A stretch of 64,000 bases of DNA from Alphaproteobacteria bacterium (GCA_011087645.1 JAALLF010000002.1:248001-312000); one strand, 5' to 3'. Counted from the first letter of the stretch, positions 29,629 through 38,230 are shown. The notes: generated by a model from the letters alone, not told the origin. Numbers and translations are program-made.

Positions 29629-30186
29629 ATGATGCGACAATATTTTAGGGCTCGGTCGACCGTCTTCGGTGCGTTGGCGTTGTTCGTTCTGGCCGCGTGT
29701 TCGTCGGCCGACGATGAGGCCTTGGCGCCGCAATGCCCGCACATCGTCATCGTTAAGGATACGTCGGAATTGACGGCGTTTCGGCCGGGACCGGGGCGCG
29801 ATCTCACCGACGTTGTGCTCGATGCGCGGATCGACCGCTTTGAGGGCGAATGCGTGACCGACCTGGAATCAAGCCGGCCGGTTAAGGTCAATGTCGATCT
29901 GCAGATGATCTTCGAAGCCACCCGCGGGCCGGCCAGCGAAACGCGAACCGGAGAATTCAGTTTTTTCGTCGCTATCGCCAATCGCAGCGGCGATATTTTG
30001 GCGAAACGAGTGTTCGACACCGAGTTTGAATTCGAGGGCAATCGTAATCGGATCGGCGGTATCGAGGAACTTACCCAGGAGATACCTCTGCGACGGGGCG
30101 AGCGCGGCGAGGATTTCGATATATTCATCGGTTTCCAGTTGGACCCCGAGCAACTCAAATATAACCAGGCTAAGAACGTCCGCTAA
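29629..30186 (+). CDS. Hypothetical lipoprotein
   Basis: The 185-residue protein has a basic N-terminus, a hydrophobic stretch and a lipobox LAAC with the acylated Cys at residue 24, so it should be a lipoprotein. The mature part is about 160 residues, mainly beta-like segments. It contains KVNVDLQMIFEATRG and GEFSFFVAIANRSGDILAKR, phrasing that suggests a beta-sandwich, but I recognise no domain. Similar small lipoproteins are scattered in alphaproteobacterial genomes without assigned function. It ends just before the glycine riboswitch region. Confidence 0.8.
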   Translation: MMRQYFRARSTVFGALALFVLAACSSADDEALAPQCPHIVIVKDTSELTAFRPGPGRDLTDVVLDARIDRFEGECVTDLESSRPVKVNVDLQMIFEATRGPASETRTGEFSFFVAIANRSGDILAKRVFDTEFEFEGNRNRIGGIEELTQEIPLRRGERGEDFDIFIGFQLDPEQLKYNQAKNVR

Positions 30187-30222
30187 ATTTGCGCTAATCC
30201 ACAATAGAAGCCGCCGTCTCGG

Positions 30223-30250
30223 TTGACTCTCGGCCCCTGCTCGATAGTCT
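30223..30250 (+). promoter_or_regulatory. Possible sigma-70 promoter of the gcv operon
   Basis: TTGACT at 30223-30228 is a good -35 element. TAGTCT at 30245-30250 is a weak -10 with a 16-base spacer. The position is right for the start of the riboswitch leader about 50 bases downstream. The -10 match is poor, so this is only a candidate. Confidence 0.3.
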
Positions 30251-30295
30251 CGATACCGGTGGTCGGCGCGAGTCGCACTGCCATAAAAGTCAGAA

Positions 30296-30493
30296 GATCC
30301 CTGCGGGAGAGATCGCCCCATTGGGTGGCGCCGAAGGAGCAACCGCCCCGGAAACTCTCAGGCAAACGGACCGTAGGGGAATGACACTCTGGAAAGCAGA
30401 CGCCGCGACTTTGGCGGTGTCTCACCGAAGGGGTAAACCGGGCCGCTATTGAGCTCCGGCGATTCTCTCAGGTTCGGACGACAGAGTGGGGCT
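30296..30493 (+). promoter_or_regulatory. Tandem glycine riboswitch of gcvT
   Basis: Two glycine-aptamer copies are visible. The first has GGGAGAG (30305-30311), CCGAAGGAGCAA (30331-30342) and CTCTCAGGCAAACGGACCG (30355-30373). The second begins with CTCTGG at 30387, then CACCGAAGGGGTAAA (30423-30437) and CTCTCAGG near 30465-30472, and closes with CAGAGT at 30482-30487 pairing with ACTCTG at 30386-30391. A short linker joins the aptamers. A further hairpin at 30497-30516 has no T run, so the mode of output is unclear. It leads directly to glycine cleavage genes, an ON switch by precedent. The region explains the 370-base gap before gcvT. Confidence 0.93.
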
Positions 30494-30556
30494 AGGGATG
30501 CACCCAGTGGTGCGTCAGGTCGTCAATAGGCCTTGCTGGATGCGAGGAGAGGTGAC

Positions 30557-31699
30557 ATGGCCACAGCCCCCGATGCGTCCGCCGCATCGTTGAAATCGAC
30601 GCCGCTGCACGCGCTGCACAAGGAATTGGGCGCGCGCATGGTGCCGTTCGCCGGTTACGAAATGCCGGTGCAATACCCCGCCGGGATTATTGCCGAGCAT
30701 AGCCAAACGCGCACCGCCGCCGGATTGTTCGATGTCTCCCATATGGGCCAGGCCGTGCTGCGCGGTGATGATCCGGCCGCGGCGTTCGAACGGCTGGTAC
30801 CGGGTGACATTAGCGGGCTGGCGCCGGGCGCCATGCGCTACACCCTGCTGCTCAATGAGGCCGGGGGTATCCTCGACGATTTGATGGTCACCCGGCCAGG
30901 CGAACCCGGCACCGACGGCGAGATATATCTGGTCGTCAATGCCGCCGGAAAGGACGCCGATTTCGCCCATATCGGCGAGCAGCTTACGGGCATCGCGACC
31001 CTGGAACGGGCCGAGGACCGCGCGTTATTGGCCCTGCAGGGCCCGCAGGCGGCGGCGGTAATGGCGCGCTTGGCGCCGGCTTCGGGTGACTTGGTGTTTA
31101 TGCGCGCTGCCGCTATGACCGTGGGGGGTATCGATTGTTTCGTCTCGCGCTCGGGCTATACCGGCGAAGATGGCTTCGAAATCTCGCTGGCGGCCGAGGC
31201 CGCCGAAGACTTCGCTCGGCGGTTGCTGGCCGAGCCGGAGGTCGAGCCTGTCGGCCTCGGCGCCCGCGATTCGCTGCGTCTGGAGGCTGGTCTGTGCCTC
31301 TATGGTCACGACATCGATGCGACGACCACGCCGGTCGAAGCGGCGCTCGTCTGGGCGGTCGCCAAGGCGCGGCGCGACGGCGGCGGCTTTCCCGGCGCCG
31401 ACGTTATATTAGAACAGATCGCCAATGGCGCGGCGCGGCGGCGTGTGGGCTTGCTGCCAGAGGGCCGCGCGCCGGTGCGTGAGGGCGCGGCGATCTGCGA
31501 CAGCGACGGAAATGAGATCGGCCAGGTCACCAGCGGCGGTTTCTCGCCGACTTTAGAGCGCCCGATCGCCATGGGTTACGTGACGACGGCGTTTGCCGAA
31601 GTGGGCACGGAGGTCGTGGTGAACCTGCGCGGGCGCACATTGGCGACGACCATTGCGGCGATGCCCTTCGTCGAGGCGAATTACTACCGTGGCAACTAG
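30557..31699 (+). CDS. gcvT: Aminomethyltransferase, glycine cleavage T protein
   Basis: GcvT transfers the methylene group from the H-protein arm to tetrahydrofolate. The 380-residue protein opens with [26 protein letters not shown], the family signature, and FDVSHMGQ follows near residue 65. [14 protein letters not shown] and [20 protein letters not shown] are the folate-domain motifs. The ATG at 30557 follows GAGGAGAGG (30544-30552); a longer frame begins at 30533. It is the first gene of gcvT-gcvH-gcvPA-gcvPB under the glycine riboswitch. Confidence 0.96.
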   Translation: MATAPDASAASLKSTPLHALHKELGARMVPFAGYEMPVQYPAGIIAEHSQTRTAAGLFDVSHMGQAVLRGDDPAAAFERLVPGDISGLAPGAMRYTLLLNEAGGILDDLMVTRPGEPGTDGEIYLVVNAAGKDADFAHIGEQLTGIATLERAEDRALLALQGPQAAAVMARLAPASGDLVFMRAAAMTVGGIDCFVSRSGYTGEDGFEISLAAEAAEDFARRLLAEPEVEPVGLGARDSLRLEAGLCLYGHDIDATTTPVEAALVWAVAKARRDGGGFPGADVILEQIANGAARRRVGLLPEGRAPVREGAAICDSDGNEIGQVTSGGFSPTLERPIAMGYVTTAFAEVGTEVVVNLRGRTLATTIAAMPFVEANYYRGN

Positions 31700-31719
31700 A
31701 TACCGAAGGCAGAGGAAAT

Positions 31720-32097
31720 ATGAGCGAACGTAAATATACCGACGACCATGAATGGGTCGACTTGGACGGCGATATCGGCACTGTCGGCATCACCGACTAT
31801 GCGCAGGAGCAACTGGGCGATGTGGTCTTTGTCGAACTGCCCGATATCGGCAAGGCGTTGGCCAAGGGCGACGAGGCCGCTGTGATCGAATCGGTGAAGG
31901 CGGCGGCCGAGATCTACGCGCCGGTGGATGGCGAAGTCACCGAAGTCAACGCCGCGTTGAACGACGACCCATCCCTGGTCAACGCCGATGCGGGCGGCAA
32001 GGGGTGGTTCGTGAAATTGCGCATTGCCGATCCTAGCGCCTTGGACGACCTGATGGATGATGCCGCCTATAGCGCCTATGTCGAGGGTTTGAACTGA
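31720..32097 (+). CDS. gcvH: Glycine cleavage H protein
   Basis: This lipoyl carrier shuttles the aminomethyl group between the P, T and L proteins. The 125-residue product has the lipoylated Lys60 in [17 protein letters not shown]. The preceding [14 protein letters not shown] is the conserved strand pair. It begins 20 bases after gcvT, with an AGAGGAAA ribosome site, and gcvPA starts one base beyond its stop. Length and motifs are fully typical. The L protein and lipoyl synthesis genes lie outside the window. Confidence 0.97.
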   Translation: MSERKYTDDHEWVDLDGDIGTVGITDYAQEQLGDVVFVELPDIGKALAKGDEAAVIESVKAAAEIYAPVDGEVTEVNAALNDDPSLVNADAGGKGWFVKLRIADPSALDDLMDDAAYSAYVEGLN

Positions 32098-32098
32098 T

Positions 32099-33442
32099 AT
32101 GCGCTACTTGCCGCTGACCGACCCGGATCGCTGCGAGATGCTGGCGGTGATCGGCGCGCCCTCGGTGGAAAGCCTGTTTCGCGATGTGCCGGAAGCCGCG
32201 CGGTTCGACGGCAGTTTCGATCTGCCCGATCATAAAAGCGAGCTCGAGGTCGAACAGATCATCGGCGCCCTGGCCAAACGCAACATGGCGGCCGGCGACG
32301 TGCCCAGTTTTCTCGGCGCCGGGGCCTATCATCACCATATCCCGGCGTCGGTCGACCATCTCATCCAGCGCGGCGAGTATCTGACGTCCTACACGCCCTA
32401 CCAGCCTGAAATATCCCAAGGCACCTTGCAGGCGCTATTCGAATTCCAAACCCAGGTAGCGCTAATCACCGGCATGGAGGTGGCCAACGCCTCGATGTAT
32501 GACGGCGCCACATCGTGCGCCGAGGCGGTGCTGATGGCGCGGCGCATTACCCGGCGCGATAAGGCGATTTTGTCCGGGGGGCTGCACCCCCACTATCGCG
32601 ACGTCACCGAAACTCAGACGCGCTATCTCGATTTGGAGATTGTCGCCAGTCCGACCGATGTGACCGGGAGCGAGAGTTTGGCCGCTCTGATCGACGACGA
32701 GACTGCCTGTGTGGTGGTGCAAAACCCTGGGTTCTTTGGTCATTTGCGCGACTTTTCCGCGCTCGCCGCGCAATGCCAGGCCAAGGGCGCCTTGCTGATC
32801 GCCGTGGTGCCCGAGGTGATTTCCTTGGGCGCGGTTATCGCCCCGGGCGACATGGGCGCCGATATTGTCGTCGCCGAAGGCCAGAGCCTGGGTAACCCGT
32901 TGGGCTTTGGCGGCCCCTATGTGGGTCTGTTCGCGGCGCGCGAGAAATATGTGCGCCAGATGCCCGGCCGGTTGTGCGGTCAAACTGTCGACGAAGACGA
33001 CCGCCGCGGCTGGGTGCTGACCCTGTCGACCCGCGAGCAGCATATTCGCCGCGAGAAGGCGACCAGCAATATCTGTACGAACGCCGGCCTGTGCGCCCTG
33101 GCCTTCACCATCCACTTAGCGCTGCTCGGCGAGGAAGGGTTCCGCGATCTGGCGGCGCTCAATCATGCGCGGGCGGTTCAGTTGGCCGAGCGATTGTCGA
33201 CCGTCGACGGCGTCGAGGTTGTCACCGACGCCTTCTTCAACGAGTTCGCCGTGCGCCTGCCGCGCCCGGCCGCCGATGTGGTCGGAGACCTCGCGGCCAA
33301 GGATATTCTGGCCGGCGTACCGGTCTCGCGCTTGATCCCCGACGATCCGGATCTCGCCGATATTCTGCTTGTCGCCGCCACCGAATGTACCGGCGAGAAC
33401 CATATAGAGGCGCTAGCGGCCAGCCTGGGCGAGGTGCTGTGA
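32099..33442 (+). CDS. gcvPA: Glycine dehydrogenase subunit 1 (P protein, N-terminal half)
   Basis: In this two-subunit P protein, GcvPA supplies the non-PLP half that completes the active site. The 447 residues include [22 protein letters not shown] near residue 75, [20 protein letters not shown] just after it, and [14 protein letters not shown] near 130, all diagnostic. [19 protein letters not shown] in the C-terminal part is also conserved. The split form is normal in many bacteria and archaea, so this is not a frameshifted single gene. The TGA overlaps the gcvPB ATG by one base. Confidence 0.96.
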   Translation: MRYLPLTDPDRCEMLAVIGAPSVESLFRDVPEAARFDGSFDLPDHKSELEVEQIIGALAKRNMAAGDVPSFLGAGAYHHHIPASVDHLIQRGEYLTSYTPYQPEISQGTLQALFEFQTQVALITGMEVANASMYDGATSCAEAVLMARRITRRDKAILSGGLHPHYRDVTETQTRYLDLEIVASPTDVTGSESLAALIDDETACVVVQNPGFFGHLRDFSALAAQCQAKGALLIAVVPEVISLGAVIAPGDMGADIVVAEGQSLGNPLGFGGPYVGLFAAREKYVRQMPGRLCGQTVDEDDRRGWVLTLSTREQHIRREKATSNICTNAGLCALAFTIHLALLGEEGFRDLAALNHARAVQLAERLSTVDGVEVVTDAFFNEFAVRLPRPAADVVGDLAAKDILAGVPVSRLIPDDPDLADILLVAATECTGENHIEALAASLGEVL

Positions 33443-35016
33443 TGGGCCATTCCAGCGATCTCAGCCGAAATCGCGCCGCTGGCGGCGCGGGCTCGACCGG
33501 CGATACGGTGCTCGGCCATCAAGGCTTGCGCCTGGAAGAGGATCTGCTGTTCGAACTGGACAGCCCGGGCCAGTCGGGGGTCGATTTGCCGGCGATCCCA
33601 GCCGTCGAAAGCCGCTTGGGCGGTTTGGAACGCCGCACCGAGATCGGCCTGCCGGGCTTGAGCGAGCCCGAAGTGGTGCGCCACTACACACGGCTATCCC
33701 AGAAGAACTATGCGATCGATATGGGTACCTACCCGCTGGGTTCGTGCACCATGAAACACAATCCGCGGCTCAACGAAAAAATGGCGCGCCTGCCGGGATT
33801 TGCCAGCCTGCACCCGTTGCAACCGGCGGAGACCACCCAAGGCGCGCTGGCGCTGATCGAGGCGACGGCGCAATGGCTCAAGACCCTGACCGGCATGCCG
33901 GCAGTGGCGATGTCGCCGGCCGCCGGCGCGCACGGTGAATTATGCGGCATGATGGCCATCCGCGCCGCGTTGGATGCCCGCGAGGATGGCACAACATCAC
34001 GCCGGCGGGTGCTGGTGCCGGAATCGGCCCATGGCACCAACCCGGCGACGGCGGCGGTCTGCGGCTTCACTGTCGATCCGATCCCCGCCAACGAAGCGGG
34101 CCGGGTCGATGTGGACGCGTTCAAGGCCAAACTGGGCGACGACGTGGCCTCGGTGATGCTCACCAACCCCAATACTTGTGGGCTGTTCGAACCCGACATG
34201 ATCGAAATCGCCCGGCTGATCCATGAGGCCGGTGGCTATTTCTACTGCGATGGCGCCAACTTTAACGCCATCGTCGGGCGCGTGCGGCCCGGCGATCTCG
34301 GCATCGACTGTATGCATATCAATCTGCACAAGACCTTTTCCACGCCCCATGGCGGTGGCGGCCCCGGCGCTGGCCCGGTGGTGCTGTCGGAGGCCCTGGC
34401 GCCGTTCGCGCCACGGCCGTGGATCGTCCACGACGATAGCGGGTTTGCCCTGGTTGAGAATGAGGCGGATACCGGCGACGCTGCGCCGATCGGCCGCCTT
34501 AAGGCGTTTCATGGGCAGATGGGCATGTTCGTGCGCACCTACGCCTATATGCTGAGCCATGGCAAGGATGGCCTGGCGCAAGTGTCGGGCGACGCGGTGC
34601 TCAACGCCAATTACGTGATGGCGCGCTTGCAAGATTTGATGACGCCGTCCTTCGCGGGGCCGTGCATGCACGAATGCCTGTTCGACGACCGCTTTTTGGA
34701 CGGCACCGACGTGACCACGCTGGACTTCGCCAAGGCGATGATCGACGAGGGCTATCACCCGATGACTATGTATTTCCCGCTGGTGGTGCATGGGGCGATG
34801 TTGATCGAGCCGACCGAGACCGAGTCCAAGCGCGGCCTTGATGACTTTATCGCCGTCATGCGCCGCTTGGCCGAGAACGCCAAGGCCGGGAAGGCGGAAC
34901 GTTTCGCCGCCGCGCCGCAACTCACCCCGCGCCGCCGCCTCGACGAAACCACGGCCGCGCGCAAGCCGGTCCTGCGCTGGACCCCCGAAGGCCTGGAGGC
35001 CGAAGCGGCGGAGTAG
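33442..35016 (+). CDS. gcvPB: Glycine dehydrogenase subunit 2 (P protein, PLP-binding half)
   Basis: GcvPB carries the pyridoxal phosphate and decarboxylates glycine. From the ATG at 33442 it has 524 residues. The cofactor Lys297 is in HINLHKTFSTPHGGGGPG. NYAIDMGTYPLGSCTMKHNP near residue 90 and PESAHGTNPATAA near 195 are also diagnostic. The same frame stays open upstream into gcvPA (to 32974), but this extension overlaps real coding sequence and is rejected. It is the last gene of the operon. The minus-strand vsr gene ends 7 bases beyond its stop, with no terminator visible between them. Confidence 0.96.
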   Translation: MGHSSDLSRNRAAGGAGSTGDTVLGHQGLRLEEDLLFELDSPGQSGVDLPAIPAVESRLGGLERRTEIGLPGLSEPEVVRHYTRLSQKNYAIDMGTYPLGSCTMKHNPRLNEKMARLPGFASLHPLQPAETTQGALALIEATAQWLKTLTGMPAVAMSPAAGAHGELCGMMAIRAALDAREDGTTSRRRVLVPESAHGTNPATAAVCGFTVDPIPANEAGRVDVDAFKAKLGDDVASVMLTNPNTCGLFEPDMIEIARLIHEAGGYFYCDGANFNAIVGRVRPGDLGIDCMHINLHKTFSTPHGGGGPGAGPVVLSEALAPFAPRPWIVHDDSGFALVENEADTGDAAPIGRLKAFHGQMGMFVRTYAYMLSHGKDGLAQVSGDAVLNANYVMARLQDLMTPSFAGPCMHECLFDDRFLDGTDVTTLDFAKAMIDEGYHPMTMYFPLVVHGAMLIEPTETESKRGLDDFIAVMRRLAENAKAGKAERFAAAPQLTPRRRLDETTAARKPVLRWTPEGLEAEAAE

Positions 35017-35023
35017 GCCGGTA

Positions 35024-35425
35024 CTATGCTTTTAGAAATGCTTCGATATTCTCGCTTACAGCTTGGTGATCCTTCAATTCGCATTCCCAAACTGTAAACA
35101 CATCCCATCCGTCTTTTGACAATGCCTTCTCGGATTTTTTGTCCCGGTCTTTGTTTCCCATAATCTTAGCTTCCCAATAATGGCGATTGGATTTGGGCAC
35201 CCGCGCGCCGCGTGCGCAATCATGACCATGCCAAAAGCATCCGTGCACGAAAATGATCTTTTTGCGCGAAGCAAACACCAGATCGGGCTTGCCAGGAAGG
35301 TCTTTGCGATGCAGCCGGTAACGATAGCCCATTGCGTGAACCATCCGTCGTACTGCCATTTCGGGCTTGGTATCTTGGCCTTTGACTGCACGCATAATAT
35401 CGCTGCGTGTGGTCTTCGTTACCAT
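35024..35425 (-). CDS. vsr: Very short patch repair (Vsr) endonuclease
   Basis: Vsr nicks DNA at T:G mismatches that arise when 5-methylcytosine deaminates. The 133-residue protein has the full family set: SDIMRAVKGQDTKPEMAVRR near the N-terminus, PGKPDLVF with the catalytic Asp48, and FVHGCFWHGHDC (His61, His66, His68 and Cys63/70), followed by the conserved WEAKIMGNKDRD. The family's role is tied to a resident cytosine methyltransferase, which is encoded upstream at 36.2-37.4 kb. The gene starts 2 bases after the GIY-YIG stop, so both are likely co-transcribed. Base composition is lower in GC than the flanking gcv genes. Confidence 0.95.
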   Translation of the reverse strand: MVTKTTRSDIMRAVKGQDTKPEMAVRRMVHAMGYRYRLHRKDLPGKPDLVFASRKKIIFVHGCFWHGHDCARGARVPKSNRHYWEAKIMGNKDRDKKSEKALSKDGWDVFTVWECELKDHQAVSENIEAFLKA

Positions 35426-35427
35426 AG

Positions 35428-35991
35428 CTAATCCTCGTTCGAGTCCTGATCGAGCATCATAGCGTGGTAACGCGATAATCTCTCGAAATGCGCATTCATC
35501 GCTCGTGCGATCTCCGTCGAGTTTTTGACTGCCAGGAAATGACCGACGATCTGTGCATAGTGGTCAGCTTGTCTTGGCAAACGCTGCGCGGGATCTATTT
35601 TCTCAGCTATATCCGTATCACTCATTACTTGCACGATCTGTCTAGGATCTGGAATCGTAATATTATCCTGCGGCTCAGAAGGGATTTTTCCATTCATAAG
35701 AATTGATTTCTTATTGAAGTGGTGAAAAAGGGCCGCTTCCAGTAAATTAAGCTCAAGTTTTTCCGCCACCGGGAACTCCCAGACGTGGGCGATCTCCCAA
35801 ACGTCAATCTGACGGTTTGCAATGATGTCTGAGCGCGCTGAGGTCAGATGTCGTTGAACGCGTGCTCTAATGCCATCGGTTGATTGGCCGACATAGATCG
35901 GAACGTTATCTAGGTCTGCAAGGACATACACGCCGAGCTCGGTTGTGAGTGTACTTACCGCCCGCTTCCGAAATTCAAAGTCGGTGGCCAA
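35428..35991 (-). CDS. GIY-YIG nuclease, candidate restriction enzyme
   Basis: The 187-residue protein shows a complete GIY-YIG catalytic core: GVY at 20-22, YVG at 33-35 in IYVGQS, Arg42/Arg44 in GIRARVQRHL, Glu85 in NLLEAALFHHFN and Asn100 in ILMNGK. The region after about 105 has no recognised domain and may bind DNA or help form dimers. Position between an m5C methyltransferase and vsr suggests a type II restriction enzyme; known GIY-YIG restriction enzymes include Eco29kI and Hpy188I. The start is TTG at 35991 with AAGGAAGG 6-7 bases upstream. A repair or homing role cannot be ruled out by sequence alone. Confidence 0.8.
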   Translation of the reverse strand: MATDFEFRKRAVSTLTTELGVYVLADLDNVPIYVGQSTDGIRARVQRHLTSARSDIIANRQIDVWEIAHVWEFPVAEKLELNLLEAALFHHFNKKSILMNGKIPSEPQDNITIPDPRQIVQVMSDTDIAEKIDPAQRLPRQADHYAQIVGHFLAVKNSTEIARAMNAHFERLSRYHAMMLDQDSNED

Positions 35992-36120
35992 TATTTGCCT
36001 TCCTTATCTACGTCCGTCTTATTGTCTTTGCGTCCGTATCTCTTGAGTATCGTCACAACCAGCTAATGTCGTAGCATCAACGCCGCCGATTGTTCGGAGA
36101 TAAACACGGAACTCGCTGAA

Positions 36121-36137
36121 ATGTAGTAGTGCTACAT
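36121..36137. promoter_or_regulatory. Inverted repeat upstream of the GIY-YIG gene
   Basis: ATGTAG (36121-36126) and CTACAT (36132-36137) are perfect arms around TAGTG. The repeat lies in the 250-base gap between the methyltransferase stop and the GIY-YIG start, about 130 bases upstream of the nuclease. No ORF above ten codons with a ribosome site was found in the gap. It could be an operator that delays nuclease expression, or a chance dyad. Confidence 0.3.
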
Positions 36138-36241
36138 ACTGCGCTTATCGACGATAAACAGGTGAGATTTTGAATCGATTGTTTCCTGAATTATTCGGCA
36201 TTGCTCATGAGGGTCAAAATCATTCCTACCCAGAGTGATGC

Positions 36242-37387
36242 TTACGCGGCTTCTCTCTTGTGATTGGTCGAATGAATCAAGGTTGCACCGAGGACATGTT
36301 CCGCTAAATGTCGAACAACCGGAACAACAACGCCATCGCCAGTCAAATGATAGGCCTCATTATAGTTTTCTGGAAGTTTATACTCATCAGGCAGTCCCAT
36401 TAACCGTGCGGTTTCCCGGCTCGAAATGAGTCTCGATTTCACTGATTCTCCATCAATAACCATAATTAATTGACGACTTGATCCGCCTGCGGGTGTTCGC
36501 AGGCAGCCGGCAATGTCATCAAACCGGATTTCTGCCCGCTGTACTTTAACGCCGTTCTTATCTCTACGGGTGCGCTTGTAGATGGTGCCGACCCTGCGGC
36601 TTCTCGCTTTTTTGGCCTTCTCGACTTTAGCAAGGTTTATGTCGCTCATCATATCTAGCAACTGCCGAGTTTCATTCGGTGTGTGCCATGGAACACTCGT
36701 TGGATGTTCCTCGACTAAATCAGCAAAGCATGAATTACGCAATTGTGGTCTCTTGATTGACCACCATACCCAGTTCTCTTTGGCGTTCTCGCTCAGTTTC
36801 TCATATGCAGTCCGCAGCGTCGTTGTATGCCAAATCGGTGACGGGTGAGGGTCGACTAAGTCCCGGGACAAATCCAAATTTTGCTGCACCCCGATGATAA
36901 ACAGCCTGGGTCGGGATTGCGGCACAAACAATGCGGCGTCGATGACAACGGCACCGTATCGATATCCAGCATTTGTCAGTGCTAAACAGATGGCGGCAAA
37001 ATCTAAACCACTATGTGAAGAAAGGGTGCCGCACACATTTTCCAAGACAATCATTTGGGGCGCGCGACCTTCGTTGATAAGGGCCTTCATAAGGCTCCAG
37101 AACGGCCAGAAAGTTCCGGACCGAGCTCCTGTCAAACCCGCACCGCTGCCGGCAAGCGATAAATCCTGGCAGGGGAAAGATCCCCAAACTAGGTCGGCAT
37201 AGTCTGGCAAATCGGATGTTCTAATAGTACGAACGTCGGCCGTCTTTAGAACGTCATCACCCCAGTTCTGGCGATAAACGTCGCTCTTTTTGTGATCGAA
37301 ATCATTGGCGAAAAGGCAAGTCCATTGAGGGCCTAAACCCATGCGGGCCATACCTCCTCCCGCGAAAAATTCGTAGAACTTACCCAT
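36242..37387 (-). CDS. DNA (cytosine-5) methyltransferase
   Basis: The 381-residue protein has the ordered motifs of C5-cytosine methyltransferases: motif I FYEFFAGGGMARMGLG (4-19), motif IV GSFPCQDLSLAGSGAG with catalytic Cys73, motif VI ENV (116-118), motif VIII QSRPRLF (157-163), a variable target-recognition region (about 190-300) and motifs IX-X ending GDGVVVPVV. The methylated sequence cannot be read from the protein. The motif I variant with GGGMARMGL resembles phage and mobile R-M enzymes. The ATG at 37387 lies about 216 bases from the atpF terminator. It is the first of three same-strand island genes. Confidence 0.93.
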   Translation of the reverse strand: MGKFYEFFAGGGMARMGLGPQWTCLFANDFDHKKSDVYRQNWGDDVLKTADVRTIRTSDLPDYADLVWGSFPCQDLSLAGSGAGLTGARSGTFWPFWSLMKALINEGRAPQMIVLENVCGTLSSHSGLDFAAICLALTNAGYRYGAVVIDAALFVPQSRPRLFIIGVQQNLDLSRDLVDPHPSPIWHTTTLRTAYEKLSENAKENWVWWSIKRPQLRNSCFADLVEEHPTSVPWHTPNETRQLLDMMSDINLAKVEKAKKARSRRVGTIYKRTRRDKNGVKVQRAEIRFDDIAGCLRTPAGGSSRQLIMVIDGESVKSRLISSRETARLMGLPDEYKLPENYNEAYHLTGDGVVVPVVRHLAEHVLGATLIHSTNHKREAA

Positions 37388-37603
37388 TTCGCGCCCCGCC
37401 CTTGATGTTCAGCATTGTTCATAGACTAACTTCTGCTAGGTCATTTTGGAGCCAACTCGGCAATACATCAAGAGAAATGTTCTTAGTACGTTCTCATCTA
37501 TTCACAAATTATGGTATTTTCTGTCATAGTATGTACTAATTCTAGTATTCGGATTTTATGAGTGTGTTCACAAGAAGCTGGAAGATTGCACTCACCCACC
37601 AAT

Positions 37604-37626
37604 AAAAAGCCCCGCCGGAGCGGGGC
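37604..37626 (-). terminator. Intrinsic terminator of the atp F0 operon
   Basis: On the minus strand, GCCCCGC (from 37626) pairs with GCGGGGC (to 37609) around a TCCG loop, seven perfect GC pairs, then TTTTT at 37608-37604. It lies 25 bases after the atpF stop. It also marks the edge of the AT-richer island and separates atp transcription from the methyltransferase. Confidence 0.9.
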
Positions 37627-37651
37627 CTTAATTCGTTGCTGGGAACGTCGC

Positions 37652-38230
37652 CTAGTTGAGCTTTGACGGCAGCTCTTCGATGGCCTGTTCGAGCAGGGCG
37701 TCGCCGCCGTCGCCTTGGGTGGCGTTGACGAGCAATTGCTGGGTCGCCGCGATGGCGACATCGGCGGCCTGACCGCGCACATCGGCCAGCGCCTGGGCCT
37801 CTGCGGCGGCGATCATGTCGAGCGCCTGTTGTTCGCGCCGGGCCAACAGTTCGGCGGTGCGCTCGGCGGCGGCCTTTTCGATGCGGCCGGCCTCCTCGCG
37901 CGCCTCGGCGATGATGCCCTCAGCCTCTTTCAAGGCATCGCGCTGCTTGCGCTGGTATTCAGCGAGCGTGTGCTGGGCCTCTTCGCGCAGGCGCTGGGCC
38001 TCGTCGAGCTCGGACTTGATCGCTTCCGCCCGCCCGTCGAGCTTTGTGGTTAGTGTCTTGGTGATGGGTTTGTATAAAACGACGATAAACAACACTAATG
38101 CGACAAAGACCCAAAGTTCCGGATTTTGGAGGTCAAAGAAGGCCAGATGGATTTCGTCTTTCTCCGCGGCCCAGGCAGAGCCGGTGAGCAGGAAGAAAAC
38201 GCTTGCCGATGTGAGGAGGCGGGTGATCAT
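37652..38230 (-). CDS. atpF: ATP synthase F0 subunit b
   Basis: Subunit b is part of the peripheral stalk that links F0 to F1. The 192-residue protein has an N-terminal hydrophobic leader-like stretch (TSASVFFLLTGSAWAAE), a membrane helix (ELWVFVALVLFIVVLYKP, about 37-54) and a long charged coiled coil (about 60-180) rich in Ala, Glu, Gln and Arg. It is the last gene of the F0 cluster and overlaps the b' gene by four bases (ATGA). b and b' form a heterodimer in alphaproteobacteria, as in chloroplasts. Confidence 0.93.
   Translation of the reverse strand: MITRLLTSASVFFLLTGSAWAAEKDEIHLAFFDLQNPELWVFVALVLFIVVLYKPITKTLTTKLDGRAEAIKSELDEAQRLREEAQHTLAEYQRKQRDALKEAEGIIAEAREEAGRIEKAAAERTAELLARREQQALDMIAAAEAQALADVRGQAADVAIAATQQLLVNATQGDGGDALLEQAIEELPSKLN

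Larger units (their letters stand above)
35017..37603. other. AT-richer accessory island carrying a restriction-modification cassette
   Basis: Composition visibly shifts to AT-richer DNA between the gcvPB stop and the atpF terminator. Three minus-strand genes (m5C methyltransferase, GIY-YIG nuclease, Vsr) fill it. Two non-coding stretches, 35992-36241 and 37388-37603, hold no supported gene. No integrase, transposase, tRNA or flanking repeat was found, so the way it was acquired is unknown. Both borders fall at ends of housekeeping operons, where an insertion would do no harm. Boundaries are approximate. Confidence 0.65.

Noticed and set aside
30497..30516. Hairpin after the glycine riboswitch read as an intrinsic terminator
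   Set aside because: The eight-pair stem is real but is followed by AGGTCG, not a T run, so I do not call a terminator.
32974..33441. Upstream extension of gcvPB
   Set aside because: It overlaps gcvPA, has a low-complexity Arg-rich composition, and the standard N-terminus begins at 33442.
33997..34920. 307-residue minus-strand frame opposite gcvPB
   Set aside because: Antisense shadow of a clearly real, fully motif-bearing gene; composition is His/Arg-rich with no recognisable domain.
36310..36325. Second LexA-type box at GAAC repeats inside the methyltransferase gene
   Set aside because: The GAAC copies are five bases apart rather than seven and lie inside coding sequence.
35017..37603. 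Prophage or transposon interpretation of the island
   Set aside because: No integrase, transposase, phage structural gene, tRNA or terminal repeat was seen.
37498..37782. 94-residue minus-strand frame across the atpF terminator
   Set aside because: It runs through the intrinsic terminator and the atpF end in another frame; not a plausible gene.
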